A DNA stretch of 9,547 nucleotides from Planctomycetaceae bacterium (GTDB lineage Bacteria; Planctomycetota; Planctomycetia; Planctomycetales; Planctomycetaceae): positions 1 to 9,547 of the forward strand of contig JAGQQQ010000136.1 of the NCBI GenBank assembly GCA_020426125.1, written 5' to 3'. Positions 5,688 through 9,547 of this stretch are shown here, piece after piece. Positions within the stretch are counted from its first letter, which is position 1. The number at the start of each line of letters is the position of its first letter. The position numbers were made by a program, and so were the translations under genes. A model generated the notes under the pieces. That model ran no database searches. It was not told where the DNA came from and worked only from the letters and a program-made list of their open reading frames with translations.

Positions 5688-7745
5688 ATGAACTCTCCCA
5701 CATGGTCACGAAACACTGTGAGTTACGTTGGAACGGTCTTCGTCAGCGCATTTCTGCTGTTTCAAATCCAACCCCTGATCAGCAAGGCCATTCTTCCCTG
5801 GTTTGGTGGCTCCCCCGGAGTTTGGACAACCTGCCTGCTCTTCTTTCAATCTGTATTGTTCGCCGGATACCTTTACGCTCATCTCCTCAGCAGATGGTTG
5901 ACGTCTCGCCAGCAGTTTTTGGCTCATGGAACTTTGGTCGCTCTGGCAGTTGTTTCTCTAAACGTGCTTCCCGACTCTTCGTGGAAACCAACTGGGGAGG
6001 AAACACCTTCGCTCCGAATTCTGATCTTGCTTGCCGCGACGGTTGGTTTTCCCTACTTTCTGCTCTCCGGTTCGGGTCCGTTGTTGCAGCGCTGGTACAG
6101 TCTGAGTTTCTCCAATCGGTCCCCTTATCGGCTGTATGCGGTATCCAACGCCGGGTCGTTGCTGGCGTTGCTTTCCTACCCTGTGGGGATTGAGCCGTTT
6201 CTCCCCTTGCCGATACAGGCCCACGTTTGGGCGGGAGGCTTCGGCGTCTATTTCTTAGGGGCGTGCCTTTGCGGTTTCGCGATGCTTCGTGCCGGGACCA
6301 CTCAAGTTGGTCAAGACACCCCCATTTCCGTGATTCGCCCCGTCGGCGGGAAGATGTTTCGCCAGTGGTTTCTGCTTGCCATGCTGGCCTCGGCGTCGTT
6401 GTTGTCGGTGACAAATCAGATTTGTCTGGACGTGGCTGTGATCCCATTTCTCTGGGTCGTGCCGCTTTCGATTTATCTTCTGTCGTTCATTGTCTGTTTT
6501 GAAAGTGACCGCTGGTACCGCCGCCGCTTGACCTCGCTCGTCACGTGTTTTTTAATCGTGCTGTTCTGTCTTCAGGAAGTCTTTCGCGGCGTGGACTCTT
6601 TGGTGCTGGAGACGGGGCTCGCCCTTGCGATTCTGTTGTCGATCTGCATGCTCTGCCACGGCGAAATCGCGAAGACCCGCCCTGATCCCGCTCAACTCAC
6701 TTCGTATTACCTGACGATCTCCGCTGGAGGAGCGGCGGGGGGAGTCTTTGTGGCGGTCGGGGCGCCGGCGTTATTCCCCGACTTCTGGGAGTTTCATCTC
6801 TGCCTGCTGGCGGCCGTGTTGTGTGGGCTATCTGTTTTGTTTGAGATTCCCCCCGCGCCGAGTGAAGATCGCGGACGGGGCGCTTTAGGAAAGGTTTTAG
6901 CTGTTATTCCCGTCGTTGCTGTCGGAACGCTGCTCGTCGAATCGATCACAAACTACCAGCAGGCAACCGCGATGCAACGGAACTTCTACGGTGTCCTCGA
7001 AGTCATGGACGATCCCATCGACAAGGCGATCATCATGCGACACGGCCACATCATCCATGGTGTCCAACTCAAACCGCCGAGTCTCCGACGTCAGCCAACG
7101 ACCTATTACTCGCCACGAACCGGCGTCGGACGATTACTGAAATCCCTTCAGGCCGATCGCGAGTCCTTACATGTCGGATTGGTGGGATTGGGGGCGGGAA
7201 CTCTAGCGGCCTACGGTCGCCCTGGCGACCGGCTTCGGTTCTACGAGATCAATGACATCGTGATCGAACAAGCGCAGACGTATTTCACCTTTCTGCGAGA
7301 CACGTCCGCGGAGATCGAAATTGTGCCCGGGGACGCCCGGTTGTCCCTCGAAGGTGAGGCGGATCAGAACTTTGATGTTTTGGTGTTGGATGCCTTCTCG
7401 GGAGATGCCATTCCCACACACTTGTTGACCGTCGAGGCTTTCGAGATCTATCTTCGGCATGTGAAGGACGATGGCGTCATCGCCATTCATATTTCCAATC
7501 TCTACTTCGATCTTCGCCCCGTTCTGGCAGCCATCGCGGAGGAAGAAAGTCTGTCGATGGTCGGAATTCAGGTTCCGGCCATTGCCCCTCCAGTCGAGCC
7601 TGGAAGCGAATGGGTTCTCCTTTCACGAAAGGAGCAAATCTTCAAAGATCCCCTGCTGCGATCCGACCGTATCGCTCCGACGTCTCAACGGGTTCTTTGG
7701 ACCGACAATTACAGCGACCTCTTTCGAATCCTGAAAACGGACTGA
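5688..7745 (+). CDS. Polytopic membrane protein fused to a spermidine synthase-like methyltransferase domain
   Basis: A 685-residue inner-membrane protein of the fused MFS/spermidine synthase-like group. The N-terminal about 420 residues are hydrophobic, with roughly 12-13 helices (for example about 12-35, 47-70, 79-95, 110-128, 179-200, 226-243, 249-270, 280-297, 305-323, 338-361, 366-385, 401-417). The cytosolic C-terminal domain has the Rossmann motif LVGLGAGTL (about 498-506), the acidic residue of FYEIN (Glu520) that should hold the nucleoside ribose, GDAR (548-551), and LDAFSGDAIPTHLL (about 567-580), which matches the active-site segment of polyamine synthases. True spermidine synthase activity is doubtful: no speD or other polyamine gene is nearby and the substrate of these fusions is not established. 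The start is ATG 5688, just before the first helix; an in-frame TTG at 5631 is less likely. It lies 90 nt after the esterase and ends 4 nt from the recG stop. Family call sure, role unknown. Confidence 0.9.
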   Translation: MNSPTWSRNTVSYVGTVFVSAFLLFQIQPLISKAILPWFGGSPGVWTTCLLFFQSVLFAGYLYAHLLSRWLTSRQQFLAHGTLVALAVVSLNVLPDSSWKPTGEETPSLRILILLAATVGFPYFLLSGSGPLLQRWYSLSFSNRSPYRLYAVSNAGSLLALLSYPVGIEPFLPLPIQAHVWAGGFGVYFLGACLCGFAMLRAGTTQVGQDTPISVIRPVGGKMFRQWFLLAMLASASLLSVTNQICLDVAVIPFLWVVPLSIYLLSFIVCFESDRWYRRRLTSLVTCFLIVLFCLQEVFRGVDSLVLETGLALAILLSICMLCHGEIAKTRPDPAQLTSYYLTISAGGAAGGVFVAVGAPALFPDFWEFHLCLLAAVLCGLSVLFEIPPAPSEDRGRGALGKVLAVIPVVAVGTLLVESITNYQQATAMQRNFYGVLEVMDDPIDKAIIMRHGHIIHGVQLKPPSLRRQPTTYYSPRTGVGRLLKSLQADRESLHVGLVGLGAGTLAAYGRPGDRLRFYEINDIVIEQAQTYFTFLRDTSAEIEIVPGDARLSLEGEADQNFDVLVLDAFSGDAIPTHLLTVEAFEIYLRHVKDDGVIAIHISNLYFDLRPVLAAIAEEESLSMVGIQVPAIAPPVEPGSEWVLLSRKEQIFKDPLLRSDRIAPTSQRVLWTDNYSDLFRILKTD

Positions 7746-7749
7746 TGGT

Positions 7750-9547
7750 TCATCCCGTTCGGGACAACTCCAATAGCTGATCGAACCGGTGGAACACCCG
7801 TCTCTTCAGCTCCGCGAACTCGGGTTTCTCGAGTTCGCCGGAATGCACCAGTTCAAAGGCTTCGTCCCGAGCAAACTCGAGGAGCTTTTCTTCTCGGATC
7901 CACGTACTGAACCGTAGGGGAAGGGAACCGTGTTGTCGGGTCCCGAGAATGTCGCCCGGTCCGCGAAGCTCAAAGTCCTGCTCGGCCACTTCAAAGCCAT
8001 CGTTGGTCCGTTCCAGCACTGACAATCTTGAGATCGCCTCTGGAGTTTCGGACTCAGAAAACAGAAAGCAGTACCCGCGATACTTGCCCCGGGCGATCCG
8101 TCCCCGAAGTTGATGCAATTGCGACAGGCCGAAACGCTCCGCATCGAGGATGACCATTAGGGTGGCATTGGGAACATCGACACCGACTTCGACGACGGTC
8201 GTCGCGACCAGAACATCGAGTTCCCGTTCCCGGAAGTCTTCCATGGTCCGGTCCCGTTGGTCGCGGGGGACACGACCATGCACCAGGCCCACTTTGAACT
8301 GGGAAAGCTCCTGAGAAGCGAGTTCGCGATACACTTCCTCAGCGGCGGTCGAGACGAGCGCTGCGTCATCGGATTCCTCGACCAGCGGGCAGACGACATA
8401 CAATTGCCGTCCACTGCGGAGTTTTTGAATCAGGAATTCCCACGCCCGTCTGCGCGCCGCCGGGCCGGTGATACGACTCGTGGCCACGGACTGCCGTCCA
8501 GCGGGACGGTCCTTCACAAGGGTGACATCCAGATCGCCAAATTGCGTCAGGCAGAGTGTTCGCGGAATGGGAGTCGCCGTCATCACCAGCAGGTGGGGCG
8601 ACTCCTCGCAACCTTCATTGACGAAGGCGGCCCGTTGTGCCACGCCAAACTTGTGTTGTTCATCGATGACCGCAACGCCGAGATTGCGAAACTTGACTCC
8701 TTGTTGAATGAGTGCCTGAGTCCCAACCACGAGGTGGATCGATCCATCGGCCAGTCCTCGGAGGACGCGCTCCCGTTCGGAATTCGGAAGGCTCCCGGTC
8801 AGAAGGGCACGGTTGACACGACTTTCACGAAGCGCCTCGTCGATGGTCTCCCAGTGTTGAGTCGCCAAAAGTTCGGTGGGAGCCATCATCACGGCCTGCC
8901 AACGGTGGGCGACGGCAACCAACATCGTGTCGATTGCGACGACCGTTTTCCCAGCTCCGACGTCCGCTTGAACGAGGCGATGCATTCCGATCCCCGATGC
9001 CAGGTCACGAGCGATTTCCTTCACCGCGTGTGTCTGGCCCTCCGTGTAATCAAAAGGGAATAACCGCCGGATACGGGAATCAATTTTCGCAGTCCGAGTC
9101 AATACCGGAGCCTTCTCCACTTTTCGCCGGGCCTGTCGACGTAGGGCCAGTCCCAGTTGAAACTCAAAGAGATCGTCGAAGACCAGCCGACGTCGCGACA
9201 ACCGATACTGCTCGATGGATTGGGGTTGATGGATCCCTCGCAGTGACTGCGTGATTCCCGGAAGCTTGCGATTTCCCAGCCACTCGGAGGGCATCGGATC
9301 TGCGACATCACTCAGGGATGATTCGAGTGCCTGACGAATAAAGAATCGGAGTTCCCCCGCTTTGAGGCCCTCGGTTAAACGGTATTTGGGGATGATGACA
9401 CCGTTTTCGCCTTCGGTGTCCTCTTCTTCCAACCACTGGACATACGGATGGGAAAACTCCCAACGCCCCATCCGAAACTTGGGCTTCCCGGAGAACAAGC
9501 ACTGCTGGCCCATCTGAAACTTTTTCAGCATCCAGGGCTGATTGAAC
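7750..9547 (-). CDS. recG: ATP-dependent DNA helicase RecG, N-terminus cut by window edge
   Basis: Superfamily 2 helicase that remodels stalled replication forks and branch-migrates Holliday junctions. 598 residues are visible; about 100 N-terminal residues of the usual 690 or so lie beyond the right edge, and the reading frame stays open to it. The visible start FNQPWMLKKF is the wedge (OB-fold) domain that binds the junction. Helicase motifs, counted from the first visible residue: Walker A in QADVGAGKT (about 193-201), APTELLATQH (Ia), DEQHKFGV (motif II, 295-302), TATPIPRT (III), the second RecA lobe with VGLVHGR, TTVVEVGVDVPNA (V) and QLRGRIARG (VI). ELRGPGDILGTRQ (about 526-538) is the TRG region that couples ATP use to translocation. 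Motif VI reads IARG where E. coli has VGRG; both arginines are kept. The gene is intact in the visible part and converges with the membrane fusion gene. Confidence 0.97.
   Translation of the reverse strand, partial: FNQPWMLKKFQMGQQCLFSGKPKFRMGRWEFSHPYVQWLEEEDTEGENGVIIPKYRLTEGLKAGELRFFIRQALESSLSDVADPMPSEWLGNRKLPGITQSLRGIHQPQSIEQYRLSRRRLVFDDLFEFQLGLALRRQARRKVEKAPVLTRTAKIDSRIRRLFPFDYTEGQTHAVKEIARDLASGIGMHRLVQADVGAGKTVVAIDTMLVAVAHRWQAVMMAPTELLATQHWETIDEALRESRVNRALLTGSLPNSERERVLRGLADGSIHLVVGTQALIQQGVKFRNLGVAVIDEQHKFGVAQRAAFVNEGCEESPHLLVMTATPIPRTLCLTQFGDLDVTLVKDRPAGRQSVATSRITGPAARRRAWEFLIQKLRSGRQLYVVCPLVEESDDAALVSTAAEEVYRELASQELSQFKVGLVHGRVPRDQRDRTMEDFRERELDVLVATTVVEVGVDVPNATLMVILDAERFGLSQLHQLRGRIARGKYRGYCFLFSESETPEAISRLSVLERTNDGFEVAEQDFELRGPGDILGTRQHGSLPLRFSTWIREEKLLEFARDEAFELVHSGELEKPEFAELKRRVFHRFDQLLELSRTG

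Noticed and set aside
5528..6193. Plus-strand frame overlapping the esterase end and the membrane fusion start
   Set aside because: It starts inside the esterase gene and its translation has no family features, while the two other frames encode recognisable proteins.
8257..9063. Long plus-strand open frame (268 codons) antisense to recG
   Set aside because: No family motif and full overlap with conserved RecG helicase motifs; a shadow frame.
1..9547. CRISPR array, tRNA or rRNA gene, insertion sequence, toxin-antitoxin or defence cassette
   Set aside because: I looked for regular repeats, cloverleaf-like blocks, transposase motifs and paired small genes on both strands and saw none. Nearly all the DNA is taken up by the genes listed.

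Overview
The window reads as an ordinary chromosomal stretch of a free-living bacterium, most likely a member of the Planctomycetota. That placement is inferred from protein flavour: a family-level mix of ArsS, a TVP38-like protein, an MFS/spermidine synthase-like fusion and a secreted PstS-like fragment, in mid-GC DNA with short monocistronic or two- to three-gene units. No 16S or marker tree supports it. There are no tRNA or rRNA genes, no CRISPR array, no insertion sequence and no phage genes. Both edges cut through genes.

Left block (1-3108, all minus strand, read right to left): hisD (histidinol dehydrogenase), then arsS (radical SAM enzyme of the arsenosugar pathway), then a TVP38/TMEM64 (VTT-domain) membrane protein that runs off the left edge. 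arsS and the VTT gene are separated by 2 nt and are almost certainly co-transcribed. hisD lies 105 nt upstream of arsS, with a perfect GC-rich hairpin between them, so read-through from hisD is possible but not certain.

Centre (3109-3345) is a divergent regulatory region. It holds a plausible hisD promoter and a run of seven G-tracts that fits the canonical G-quadruplex pattern. It is followed on the plus strand by a class V aminotransferase-fold PLP enzyme. A small minus-strand gene with a strong ribosome binding site and a signal peptide overlaps the aminotransferase's 3' end by 38 bp. It may be a remnant of a PstS-like phosphate-binding protein.

Right block: on the plus strand, an esterase of the enterochelin-esterase/esterase-D type, which appears to start at TTG, is followed after 90 nt by a large membrane protein with a C-terminal spermidine synthase-like methyltransferase domain. 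The latter converges, with only 4 nt between stop codons, on recG (ATP-dependent DNA helicase), which runs off the right edge.

The genes do not form one pathway. The only functional unit I would defend is arsS plus the VTT membrane protein. I did not find a convincing new multi-gene system. The most unusual items are the G-quadruplex-type tract in the hisD/aminotransferase promoter region, the small secreted gene antisense to the aminotransferase end, and the spermidine synthase-like membrane fusion of unknown substrate.
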